Source of the DNA: Streptomyces sp. DH37
GTDB lineage: Bacteria; Actinomycetota; Actinomycetes; Streptomycetales; Streptomycetaceae
Length of the DNA: 64,000 nt
Direction of reading: 5' to 3'
NCBI RefSeq assembly: GCF_029813835.1
Contig: NZ_JARVKV010000019.1
Coordinates: 26,316-90,315 of the forward strand
Part shown: positions 55,197 through 64,000 of the stretch, one piece after another
Layout of the letters: each line of letters opens with the position of its first letter
Numbering within the stretch: position 1 is the stretch's first letter
Translations under genes and position numbers: made by a program
The notes under the pieces: generated by a model
Told to the model about the DNA's origin: nothing
The model's input: the letters and a program-made list of their open reading frames with translations, nothing else
The model's database searches: none

Positions 55197-57263
<2,067 letters not shown>

Positions 57264-57406
57264 GCCTCCATCCTGCCCCTTCCGCGCCCCGGACCGGCAA
57301 TCACGGCGTCCCGGCGGCACGTCGGCACGTCGACCGGGAGCGCCGCCGCGCCCGGCGCGGCGCGGCGGCGCGTCCGGCGGGATGACGGCCGGGCGTCACC
57401 GGGGGT

Positions 57407-57976
57407 TCAGGAGCCCGCCGCCTGGAGGTCGGAGAGGGCCTGGTTGAAGCGGGTGAGCAGATCGCAGAAGACCGTCCGCTCGTCCTCGCTCCAGTCCTGC
57501 GTCAGCAGCGCCATCAGCTCGCGGCGCGAGGCGCGCACCTGCTCCAGCCGCGAGACGCCGCGCGGGGAGAGCTGGAGGACGACGGCGCGGCCGTCGTCGG
57601 GGTGGGAGGTCCGTTTGACCAGGCCGGACTCCACCAGCGGGGCCACCTGGCGGGTCACGGTCGAGGAGTCGATCCCCATGCCCGCGGCGAGCGCCTTGAC
57701 GCCCGTGGGCCCGTCCTGGTCCAGGCGGTTGAGCAGCAGGTAGGCGGCGCGGTCCATGGAGTTGCGGGCCTGTCCGACGCCGCCGAGCCGGGTCTGCTCC
57801 GCGCGCCGCGCGAAGAGGGCCACCTGGTGCTGCATGGCGTCGAGGAGGGGCGCGGGGCCGGTCCGGTCCTGGTCGGGGTCCGGGCGTCCGGCGGTGGGGG
57901 GCATGCTGGCCTGCACGCTCTCTTGGCTCGTTTCGTCGTGGGGGTGGGCGGTCGTCATGTCCGGGTGCGTGGGCAT
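57407..57976 (-). CDS. MarR-family transcriptional regulator
   Basis: A 189-residue winged-helix regulator with a Ser/Asp-rich N-terminal extension (MPTHPDMTTAHPHDETSQES), the MarR HTH (GVKALAAGMGIDSSTVTRQVAPLVESGLVKRTSHPDDGRAVVLQLSPRG in parts) and helices for dimerisation. It is divergent from the threonine deaminase gene (195 bp gap). ATG at 57976, with MTTAHPH (57958) as alternative. Ligand unknown. Confidence 0.88.
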   Translation of the reverse strand: MPTHPDMTTAHPHDETSQESVQASMPPTAGRPDPDQDRTGPAPLLDAMQHQVALFARRAEQTRLGGVGQARNSMDRAAYLLLNRLDQDGPTGVKALAAGMGIDSSTVTRQVAPLVESGLVKRTSHPDDGRAVVLQLSPRGVSRLEQVRASRRELMALLTQDWSEDERTVFCDLLTRFNQALSDLQAAGS

Positions 57977-58170
57977 GGCCGGTTGCTCGCTTCTTCGGAA
58001 GTAAGGGCTACGACGGGCTGAGGGTTTGCCACAGGGTACGCGTCCCGGGCCCGCGCCGTACCGGTGCCGTACGAATGGGCGCACCCGGCCCGGGTGGCGG
58101 TCCGCGGCCCTCCGGATCCGGACGGGAAGGCCTCCGGGCCGCCCGCGGGCCGGGCTGCCAGACTGGCGGC

Positions 58171-59415
58171 ATGGTAGCCAGCAGTGCCCAGCACGCCGGT
58201 CGCGACGACGCACCGGCGCTCACCCTCGACGACGTACGCGCCGCCCAGAAGACGCTCTCCGGGGTGGCCCGGATGACCGCGCTGGAGGGCAGCCGCCACC
58301 TCAGCGAGCTGATCGGCTCACCGGTCCACCTCAAGTGCGAGAACCTCCAGCGCACCGGCTCCTTCAAGGTGCGCGGCGCGTACGTGCGGATCGCCGCGAT
58401 GCCGCCCGAGGAGCGCGCCCGCGGGGTCGTCGCGGCCTCCGCGGGCAACCACGCGCAGGGCGTCGCCCTGGCCGCCTCCCTGCTGGGGGTGCGCTCGACG
58501 GTCTTCATGCCGGTGGGCGCGGCGCTGCCGAAGGTGGCGGCGACCCGCGACTACGGCGCCCGGGTGCGGCTGCACGGGCAGGTGGTGGACGAGACGCTGC
58601 GGGCGGCGCAGGAGTACGCGGCCGAGACCGGCGCGGTCTTCATCCACCCCTTCGACCACCCGGACATCGTCGCCGGACAGGGCACGGTCGGGCTGGAGGT
58701 CCTGGAGCAGTGCCCGGAGGTGCGCACGGTCGTCGTCGGCATCGGCGGCGGCGGGCTGGCGGCGGGGCTGGCGCTGGCGGTGAAGTCGCTGCGGCCGGAC
58801 GTGCGCGTGATCGGGGTGCAGGCCGAGGGGGCGGCGGCGTACCCGCCCTCGCTGGCGGCCGGGCGCCCGGTGGCGCTGGAGTCGGTCTCGACGATGGCCG
58901 ACGGGATCATGGTCGGGCGGCCCGGCGACGTGCCGTTCAAAATCATTGGCGAACTGGTCGACGAGGTCCGTACGGTGAGTGAGGACGCGCTCTCCAGCGC
59001 GCTCCTGCTCTGCCTGGAGCGGGCCAAGCTCGTCGTCGAGCCGGCCGGCGCCAGTCCGGTGGCGGCGCTGCTGTCCGCTCCGGAGTCCTTCGAGGGGCCG
59101 GTGGTGGCCGTGCTCTCCGGCGGCAACGTCGACCCGCTGGTGCTGCAGCGCACGCTGCGGCACGGCATGGCGGCGGCAGGCCGCTACCTGTCGCTGCGGC
59201 TGCGCCTGACGGACCGTCCGGGGGCTCTCGCGGCGCTTCTGGGGGAGCTGTCGGTGTCGGACGCCAACGTCCTCGACGTGAGCCACGTGCGGACCGATCC
59301 CCGGCTCGGGCTCACGGAGGCGGAGGTGGAGCTGCATCTGGAGACCAAGGGTCCGCAGCATTGCGCCGAAGTGAAGGCGTCACTCCTCAGGGCTGGGTAC
59401 ACGGTGACGGTCTGA
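58171..59415 (+). CDS. ilvA: Threonine ammonia-lyase with C-terminal ACT domain
   Basis: A 414-residue PLP enzyme that deaminates L-threonine to 2-oxobutanoate for isoleucine synthesis or threonine breakdown. PLP lysine K66 in TGSFKVRGAY; glycine loop GGGGLAAG; SAGNHAQGVA. A C-terminal ACT-like domain (RLTDRPGALAALLGELSVSDANVLDVSH) indicates allosteric control. The catabolic TdcB branch and the biosynthetic branch both have this length, so the symbol is provisional. Monocistronic. Confidence 0.88.
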   Translation: MVASSAQHAGRDDAPALTLDDVRAAQKTLSGVARMTALEGSRHLSELIGSPVHLKCENLQRTGSFKVRGAYVRIAAMPPEERARGVVAASAGNHAQGVALAASLLGVRSTVFMPVGAALPKVAATRDYGARVRLHGQVVDETLRAAQEYAAETGAVFIHPFDHPDIVAGQGTVGLEVLEQCPEVRTVVVGIGGGGLAAGLALAVKSLRPDVRVIGVQAEGAAAYPPSLAAGRPVALESVSTMADGIMVGRPGDVPFKIIGELVDEVRTVSEDALSSALLLCLERAKLVVEPAGASPVAALLSAPESFEGPVVAVLSGGNVDPLVLQRTLRHGMAAAGRYLSLRLRLTDRPGALAALLGELSVSDANVLDVSHVRTDPRLGLTEAEVELHLETKGPQHCAEVKASLLRAGYTVTV

Positions 59416-59469
59416 GGCGGACGGCCGGGTGCGACACGGGACGACACGTCACCGGTCCACCACGCACGG

Positions 59470-59499
59470 TTGACGCGATATATCGCGTTGCTGCATAGT
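59470..59499 (+). promoter_or_regulatory. Promoter with operator ACGCGATATATCGCGT before the DrrAB-type genes
   Basis: -35 TTGACG (59470-59475), 18-bp spacer and -10 CATAGT (59494-59499). The spacer contains a perfect 16-bp palindrome (59473-59488). This is the clearest promoter/operator in the window. Same core as at 12459 and a relative at 16997. Confidence 0.8.
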
Positions 59500-59603
59500 C
59501 TGACCCCGCACCGTACCCGCGGTGTGTCCGCGCACCTCCCGCACCGGTCGCCTCCGGTGCGGTACACCCCTGTTCCGACCACCCACACCCATGGGAGACC
59601 TCC

Positions 59604-60614
59604 ATGCCAGGTGCCATCTACGCCGAGGGGCTGGTCAAGACCTACGGTGATGTCAGGGCTCTGGACGGTGTCGACCTCGACGTCCCGGAGGGCACCGTCC
59701 TGGGACTGCTCGGGCCGAACGGCGCCGGCAAGACCACGACCGTACGGGTGCTGACCACCCTGCTGCGCCCCGACAGCGGCCGGGCCGTCGTGGCGGGCGT
59801 CGACGTGCTCGAGCACCCCCACGAGGTGCGCCGCTCGATCGGCCTGTCCGGGCAGTTCGCGGCCGTCGACGAGTACCTGACCGGCCGCGAGAACCTCCAG
59901 ATGGTCGGCCGCCTCTACCAGATGTCCGCGCGGGACGCGAAGCGGCGGGCGGGTGAGCTGCTGGAGCGGTTCAACCTCGCCGAGGCCGCCGACCGGACCG
60001 CCAAGACCTACTCCGGCGGCATGCGCCGCCGCCTCGACCTCGCCGCCGCGCTGGTCGTCAGCCCGCCCGTGATGTTCATGGACGAACCGACCACCGGCCT
60101 GGACCCGCGCAACCGCCAGGCGCTGTGGGAGGTCATCGAGGAACTGGTCGCCGGCGGCACCACGCTGCTGCTGACCACCCAGTACCTGGAGGAGGCCGAC
60201 CGCCTCGCCCACGACATCGCGGTCGTCGACCACGGCAGGGTCATCGCCCGCGGCACCTCCGACGAGCTCAAGGCCCGCATCGGCGGCGAGCGCATCGAGG
60301 TGATCGTGCACGAGCGCGGGAAGATCCGCGCCGCGGAGGAGGTCCTGCGGGGCCTGGGCAGGGGCGCGGTCGCGCTGGAGGAGCACACCCGCAAACTGAC
60401 CGTCCCGGTCGTCGGCGGCGCCAAGCTGCTCGCCGAGGCCATCCGCGAGCTGGACGCCCGCGGTGTGGAGATCGACGACATCGGCCTGCGCCGCCCGACC
60501 CTCGACGACGTGTTCATCTCGCTGACCGGCCACGCGACCGAGGGGGACGGAAACGGCGGCGGGAGCGACCGGGCCGCCGCGCAGACCGCCGACCGGAAGG
60601 AGACCGCCAAGTGA
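59604..60614 (+). CDS. DrrA-like ABC transporter ATP-binding protein
   Basis: A 336-residue exporter ATPase. Walker A GPNGAGKTTTVRVL at 37-50, signature TYSGGMRRRLDLAAALV, Walker B VMFMDEPTTGLDPR, H-loop LLLTTQYLEEADRLAHD (Thr/Gln replacing the usual His, as in DrrA). A C-terminal domain of about 100 residues is typical of the daunorubicin-resistance (DRR) subfamily. The stop overlaps the permease start (GTGA). Drug or lipid export is expected; the substrate is unknown. Confidence 0.9.
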   Translation: MPGAIYAEGLVKTYGDVRALDGVDLDVPEGTVLGLLGPNGAGKTTTVRVLTTLLRPDSGRAVVAGVDVLEHPHEVRRSIGLSGQFAAVDEYLTGRENLQMVGRLYQMSARDAKRRAGELLERFNLAEAADRTAKTYSGGMRRRLDLAAALVVSPPVMFMDEPTTGLDPRNRQALWEVIEELVAGGTTLLLTTQYLEEADRLAHDIAVVDHGRVIARGTSDELKARIGGERIEVIVHERGKIRAAEEVLRGLGRGAVALEEHTRKLTVPVVGGAKLLAEAIRELDARGVEIDDIGLRRPTLDDVFISLTGHATEGDGNGGGSDRAAAQTADRKETAK

Positions 60615-61471
60615 GCACCACCACCGAGCCGGCGACCGGCACCCGCGCCCCCCGTTCGAGCGGCGGCATCCGGCAGTCCCTGACGGACTCGCTGGTCATC
60701 GCCCAGCGCAATCTGCTCCGGATGATGCGCATCCCCGAGATGGTCATCTTCGGGCTCATCCAGCCGATCATGTTCGTGGTGCTGTTCAGCTACGTCTTCG
60801 GCGGCTCGATCAGCATTCCCGGCGCCGGCGTGGACGCGGACGCCTACCGCGAGTTCCTGATGGCGGGCATCTTCGCCCAGACCGTCACCTTCGCCACGGC
60901 GGGCGCGGGCGCGGGCATCGCCGAGGACATGCACAAGGGCCTCATCGACCGGTTCCGCTCCCTGCCGATGGCGCGCGGCGCGGTCCTCACCGGCCGCACC
61001 CTCGCCGACCTCGTCCAGACCGCGCTGACCCTGGTGGTGCTGGCCGTCGTGGCGGCGATCGTCGGCTGGCGGGCCCACGAGGGCGTCCTCAAGGCGCTGG
61101 CGGGCTTCGGCCTGCTGCTCCTGCTGGGGTACGCCTTCACCTGGATCGGCGCGCTGATCGGCCTGTCGGTGCGCACCCCCGAGGCGGCGACCTCCGGCGG
61201 GCTGATCTGGCTGTTCCCGCTGACCTTCGTCTCGATCGCCTTCGTGCCCGCGGAGAACATGCCGTCGCTCCTGCAGCCCGTCGCCGAGTGGAACCCGCTC
61301 AGCGCGACCGTGCTGGCGACCCGCGAGCTGTTCGGCAACCTGCCGCAGGGCTATCCGACCCCCGACGCCTGGCCCATGCAGAACCCGGCGCTGGCCTCGC
61401 TGCTGTGGTCGGTACTGATCATCGCGGTCTTCCGCACCCTGGCGGTGCGCAAGTACCGCTCGGCCGCCTGA
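60611..61471 (+). CDS. DrrB-like ABC-2 permease
   Basis: A 286-residue ABC-2 permease with six hydrophobic segments (MVIFGLIQPIMFVVLFSYVFG; MAGIFAQTVTFATAGAGAGIAE; LTLVVLAVVAAIVGW; GFGLLLLLGYAFTWIGALIGL; GGLIWLFPLTFVSIAFVP; LLWSVLIIAVFRTLAV) and the EAA-like GIAEDMHKGLIDRFRSLPMAR. GTG start at 60611 overlaps the ATPase stop. Pair is a DrrAB-type exporter. A 19-bp hairpin ends the operon. Confidence 0.91.
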   Translation: MSTTTEPATGTRAPRSSGGIRQSLTDSLVIAQRNLLRMMRIPEMVIFGLIQPIMFVVLFSYVFGGSISIPGAGVDADAYREFLMAGIFAQTVTFATAGAGAGIAEDMHKGLIDRFRSLPMARGAVLTGRTLADLVQTALTLVVLAVVAAIVGWRAHEGVLKALAGFGLLLLLGYAFTWIGALIGLSVRTPEAATSGGLIWLFPLTFVSIAFVPAENMPSLLQPVAEWNPLSATVLATRELFGNLPQGYPTPDAWPMQNPALASLLWSVLIIAVFRTLAVRKYRSAA

Positions 61472-61549
61472 CCCGCGCCGGCCGGGACACCGGAACGCCG
61501 GACACCGGGGACGCCGGAGACACCCGGGGACACCGGGGACACCGGGAAA

Positions 61550-61593
61550 CGGCCCCCGGCCGCCACGGGACCCTCCGTGGCGGCCGGGGGCCG
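61550..61593. terminator. Terminator between the exporter operon and greA
   Basis: A 19-bp perfect stem (61550-61568 with 61575-61593) with a 6-nt loop. It is between convergent stops and is the longest uninterrupted stem in the window apart from the palindrome at 18372. Preceded by GGGGACACC-type repeats (61499-61546). Confidence 0.88.
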
Positions 61594-61627
61594 CGCCGTC
61601 CGCGGGCTCCCCGGGAGCCCGGGGGGA

Positions 61628-62125
61628 TCAGCCCTGGTACGGCTTGGCCTCCAGGATCCGCACCGAGGCCATCTTGCCGTTGGGCAGCTCGTACTCCGCG
61701 TCCGCGCCCACCTTCCGGCCGTTCACACCCGAGCCCAGCGGGGACTGCGGCGAGTAGGTCTCGATGTCCGAGCTCGCGTACTCGCGGGAGGCGAGGAGGA
61801 AGGTCAGCGTGTCGTCCTCGTCGCCGTCGAACGCGACGGTGACCACCATGCCGGGCGCGACCACGCCGGTGTCCGCCGGAGGCTCGCCCACCTTGGCGTT
61901 CTCCAGCAGCTGGGTGAGTTGCCGTACCCGCAGCTCCTGCTTGCCCTGCTCCTCCTTGGCCGCGTGGTAACCGCCGTTCTCACGGAGGTCCCCCTCCTCG
62001 CGGGCCGCCTCGATCTTCTTGGCGATCTCGACGCGGGCGGGACCCGACAGGTACTCCAGCTCGGCCTTGAGCTGGTCGTACGCCTCCTGGGTGAGCCAGG
62101 TGACGTTGTCGCTGGTCTGGGTCAC
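61628..62125 (-). CDS. greA: Transcription elongation factor GreA
   Basis: A 165-residue factor that stimulates RNA polymerase cleavage of backtracked RNA. N-terminal coiled coil with the acidic tip DLRENGGYHAAKEEQG, and a C-terminal globular FKBP-like domain (TLTFLLASREYASSDIETYSPQSPLG). Length is right for GreA. GTG start at 62125, GAGGAG upstream at the correct distance. High confidence. Confidence 0.95.
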   Translation of the reverse strand: MTQTSDNVTWLTQEAYDQLKAELEYLSGPARVEIAKKIEAAREEGDLRENGGYHAAKEEQGKQELRVRQLTQLLENAKVGEPPADTGVVAPGMVVTVAFDGDEDDTLTFLLASREYASSDIETYSPQSPLGSGVNGRKVGADAEYELPNGKMASVRILEAKPYQG

Positions 62126-62266
62126 AGGTGCTCCTCGTAGGTACTCTCGGGATATAAAGCAACGCCCTACCCGAAGGCTGCGCCTTCATGGGTGGGCGAA
62201 ACCACGAGCCTAACAATTCCGACGGAAAAGGGAAGAAGGTCAAACCCCGGGGCCCGCGGAAGGCCG

Positions 62267-62692
62267 TCAGTTTCCGTCGGCCGCCGTACAGCCGAGCAGC
62301 TGGGCGCTGGTGGCCCGCTCCGTGGTGCGTACGGTGACGACCTCGTCGATCCGGCTCTGCGGGCGGTCGAAGGTGAAGTCCGCGCGGCCCACGTCCCCGC
62401 CGTCCTCCGCGAGGGTGTTGACGGTGCACACGCCCGTGACGCCCTCGTCCTTGCGGACCTCCAGGTGGACGGCCACCTCGCGGTCCGAGACGACCTCGAA
62501 CTTGATCAGCTCGCCGCTGACCGCGGTCCCGGTGATGTACGACACCCCGAACCAGGCGATCAGCGCCAGGAACGCCACGCCCAGCACCGCGCCGACCGCC
62601 GTCAGGCGGCGGTCCGAGCGCGCGTCCCCGGAACGCCCGTACCGCCCCTGGGGCGGTCCTCCGTGCGCGGGGGTAGCCGAGCTCATCGCCAC
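62267..62692 (-). CDS. DUF4307 membrane protein
   Basis: A 141-residue protein (GTG at 62692; an ATG two codons later is equally possible). Cytoplasmic Gly/Arg-rich N-terminus, a single helix (LTAVGAVLGVAFLALIAWFGV), then an external beta domain (SGELIKFEVVSDREVAVHLEVRKDEGVTGVCTVNTLAEDGGDVG in parts) matching DUF4307. Divergent from mca, an arrangement conserved in actinobacteria. Function unknown. Confidence 0.85.
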   Translation of the reverse strand: MAMSSATPAHGGPPQGRYGRSGDARSDRRLTAVGAVLGVAFLALIAWFGVSYITGTAVSGELIKFEVVSDREVAVHLEVRKDEGVTGVCTVNTLAEDGGDVGRADFTFDRPQSRIDEVVTVRTTERATSAQLLGCTAADGN

Positions 62693-62781
62693 GTCCTGTC
62701 GGTCCTATCGGGAATACAAGGGGATGCCGCTTCGGTCACTATAGAAGCCGTCTCCCGTGACCAGGTAACGAGGATCGAGCC

Positions 62782-63654
62782 TTGACTGAACAGCTCAGAC
62801 TGATGGCCGTGCACGCGCATCCCGACGACGAGTCGAGCAAGGGCGCGGCGACCATGGCGAAGTACGTGTCCGAGGGGGTGGACGTGCTGGTCGTGACCTG
62901 CACGGGCGGGGAGCGCGGCTCCATCCTCAACCCCAGGCTCCAGGGCGACGCCTACATCGAGGAGCACATCCACGAGGTGCGGGCCAAGGAGATGGCCGAG
63001 GCGCGCCAGATCCTCGGGGTGAAGCAGGAGTGGCTGGGCTTCGTCGACTCCGGCCTGCCCGAGGGCGACCCGCTGCCGCCGCTGCCGGAGGGCTGCTTCG
63101 CCCTCCAGGACGTGGAGGAGGCCGCCGAGCGCCTGGTGCGCAAGATCCGCGCCTTCCGGCCGCACGTGGTCACCACGTACGACGAGAACGGCGGCTACCC
63201 GCACCCGGACCACATCATGACCCACCGGATCACGATGGTGGCCTTCGACGCCGCGGGCGACCCGGACCGCTACCCGGACTCCGGCGAGCCCTGGCAGCCG
63301 CTGAAGCTCTACTACAACCAGGGCTTCAACCGCCCCCGCACCCTCGCCCTGCACGAGGCGATGCTGGAGCGCGGCCTGGAGTCCCCCTACGGCGAGTGGC
63401 TCAAGCGCTGGGAGGAGTTCCAGCGGGCCGAGCGCACGCTGACCACCTATGTGCCCTGCGCGGAGTTCTTCGAGGTCCGGGACAAGGCGCTGATCGCCCA
63501 CGCCACCCAGATCGACCCCGACGGCGGCTGGTTCAAGGTCCCGATGGAGGTCCAGAAGGAGGTCTGGCCGACGGAGGAGTACGAGCTGGCGAAGTCGCTG
63601 GTGGACACGTCCCTCCCCGAGGACGACCTCTTCGCGGGCATCCGCGACAATTGA
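62782..63654 (+). CDS. mca: Mycothiol S-conjugate amidase
   Basis: A 290-residue zinc amidase of the LmbE/MshB family that cleaves mycothiol S-conjugates of toxins and drugs, releasing mercapturic acids. Zinc site HAHPDDE (H13, D16) and GGYPHPDH (H144); catalytic D15. Nothing else fits a start except TTG at 62782 (MTEQLRLMAV); a weak AGGA lies 8-11 nt before. The neighbour is the divergent DUF4307 gene. High confidence. Confidence 0.94.
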   Translation: MTEQLRLMAVHAHPDDESSKGAATMAKYVSEGVDVLVVTCTGGERGSILNPRLQGDAYIEEHIHEVRAKEMAEARQILGVKQEWLGFVDSGLPEGDPLPPLPEGCFALQDVEEAAERLVRKIRAFRPHVVTTYDENGGYPHPDHIMTHRITMVAFDAAGDPDRYPDSGEPWQPLKLYYNQGFNRPRTLALHEAMLERGLESPYGEWLKRWEEFQRAERTLTTYVPCAEFFEVRDKALIAHATQIDPDGGWFKVPMEVQKEVWPTEEYELAKSLVDTSLPEDDLFAGIRDN

Positions 63655-63658
63655 TTCC

Positions 63659-63871
63659 ATGAGCCCGACCACTCTCGCCCTCACCCAGGCCCCCGGCCTC
63701 GTCGACCTCGCCAAGGAGCTCGACGAGACCAAGGTGACGCCCGGAATCCTCGGCTTCCTCGTCTTCGCGGCGCTGGGGCTGGCCGTCTGGATGCTGCTGA
63801 AGTCGATGAACCGCCACATAGGGAAGGTCGACTTCGAGGAGCCGTCCGCCGGGGACGCCGGGCGGTCCTGA
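63659..63871 (+). CDS. Small membrane protein downstream of mca
   Basis: A 70-residue protein with one hydrophobic helix (GILGFLVFAALGLAVWMLL, about 29-47) and an amphipathic basic/acidic C-terminus (KSMNRHIGKVDFEE). Starts 4 nt after the mca stop, so it is almost certainly co-transcribed. Found next to mca in other Streptomyces. Function unknown. Confidence 0.82.
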   Translation: MSPTTLALTQAPGLVDLAKELDETKVTPGILGFLVFAALGLAVWMLLKSMNRHIGKVDFEEPSAGDAGRS

Positions 63872-63884
63872 CCCCGTCCGGCGC

Positions 63885-63930
63885 CCCCGGCATCCCCGGT
63901 ACCGCCCCGGCATCCCCGGTACCGCCCCGG
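63885..63930. repeat. Tandem 20-bp repeat downstream of mca operon
   Basis: Two complete copies of CCCCGGCATCCCCGGTACCG (63885-63904, 63905-63924) plus a short third. It is the last identifiable feature; 63931-64000 is GC-rich and shows no gene before the edge. Confidence 0.85.
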
Positions 63931-64000
63931 CGCCACCGGTGCCCGCCGCGACCGCGCGGCGGGCAACCCGCACGCACCGCGCGCCGCCGCACGCCCGCCG

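Noticed and set aside
62160..62215. Hairpin GAAGGC/GCCTTC upstream of greA as an attenuator
   Set aside because: Only a 6-bp stem, with no leader peptide. It cannot be distinguished from chance.

Overview
The window is high-GC actinobacterial DNA, almost certainly a Streptomyces chromosome core region. Support comes from gene content (wblI-type WhiB protein, actinobacterial OxyR/AhpC/AhpD, mycothiol amidase Mca, GTP-type PEP carboxykinase, class II GlpX, DasR-type box before a chitinase), very strong G/C bias at third codon positions, frequent GTG starts and long perfect GC hairpins as terminators. From memory the backbone order resembles the S. coelicolor SCO5047 to SCO4962 stretch; this was not checked. 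I found no rRNA, tRNA, CRISPR, insertion sequence or prophage.

Layout. 1-5404: end of a malonic semialdehyde reductase-like gene, a DUF4245 protein, glpX, a WhiB protein, and the peroxide module oxyR <> ahpC-ahpD. 5427-12341: a GAF-SpoIIE-HATPase phosphatase, a methyltransferase, a DUF402 protein, then two unrelated fumarases (class II and class I) side by side. 12490-18284: a DUF1707 protein, a PadR-ATPase-permease operon with overlapping stops and starts, and an RHH-SPFH pair. 18427-24981: AI-2E-type membrane protein, secreted transglycosylase with a structured leader, PhoH, isoprenyl transferase, aldo/keto reductase.

25159-38215: a tight-adherence (Tad/Flp) pilus locus, almost all on the minus strand: prepilin peptidase, OmpA-like protein, lipoprotein, TadG-like pseudopilin, Flp pilin, response regulator, histidine kinase, TadC, TadB, TadA/CpaF, two TadE pseudopilins, TadZ/CpaE, CpaB and a zinc-ribbon protein. 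The response regulator has a TTA codon in an unusually low-GC linker, which in Streptomyces would make it dependent on the bldA tRNA. This is the most interesting regulatory signal I see.

38762-47626: a GH18 chitinase behind a DasR-like box, then a divergent D-amino-acid catabolic cluster: an Nramp-like transporter, RidA, an IclR regulator and a PfkB sugar kinase on one side, a PLP deaminase and an N-acyl-D-amino-acid deacylase on the other. 47696-64000: HlyIII-type protein, pckG, an I36-type secreted protein with a lipoprotein, an HTH membrane protein, an alanine-type aminotransferase, TetR, a DUF255 thioredoxin-fold protein, MarR, threonine deaminase, a DrrA/DrrB-type ABC exporter, greA, DUF4307, mca and a small membrane protein.

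One near-palindrome, CGCGATRTATCGCG, lies in front of both the DUF1707 gene and the DrrAB operon, and a relative lies in front of padR. This suggests that one PadR-type repressor links the three units.
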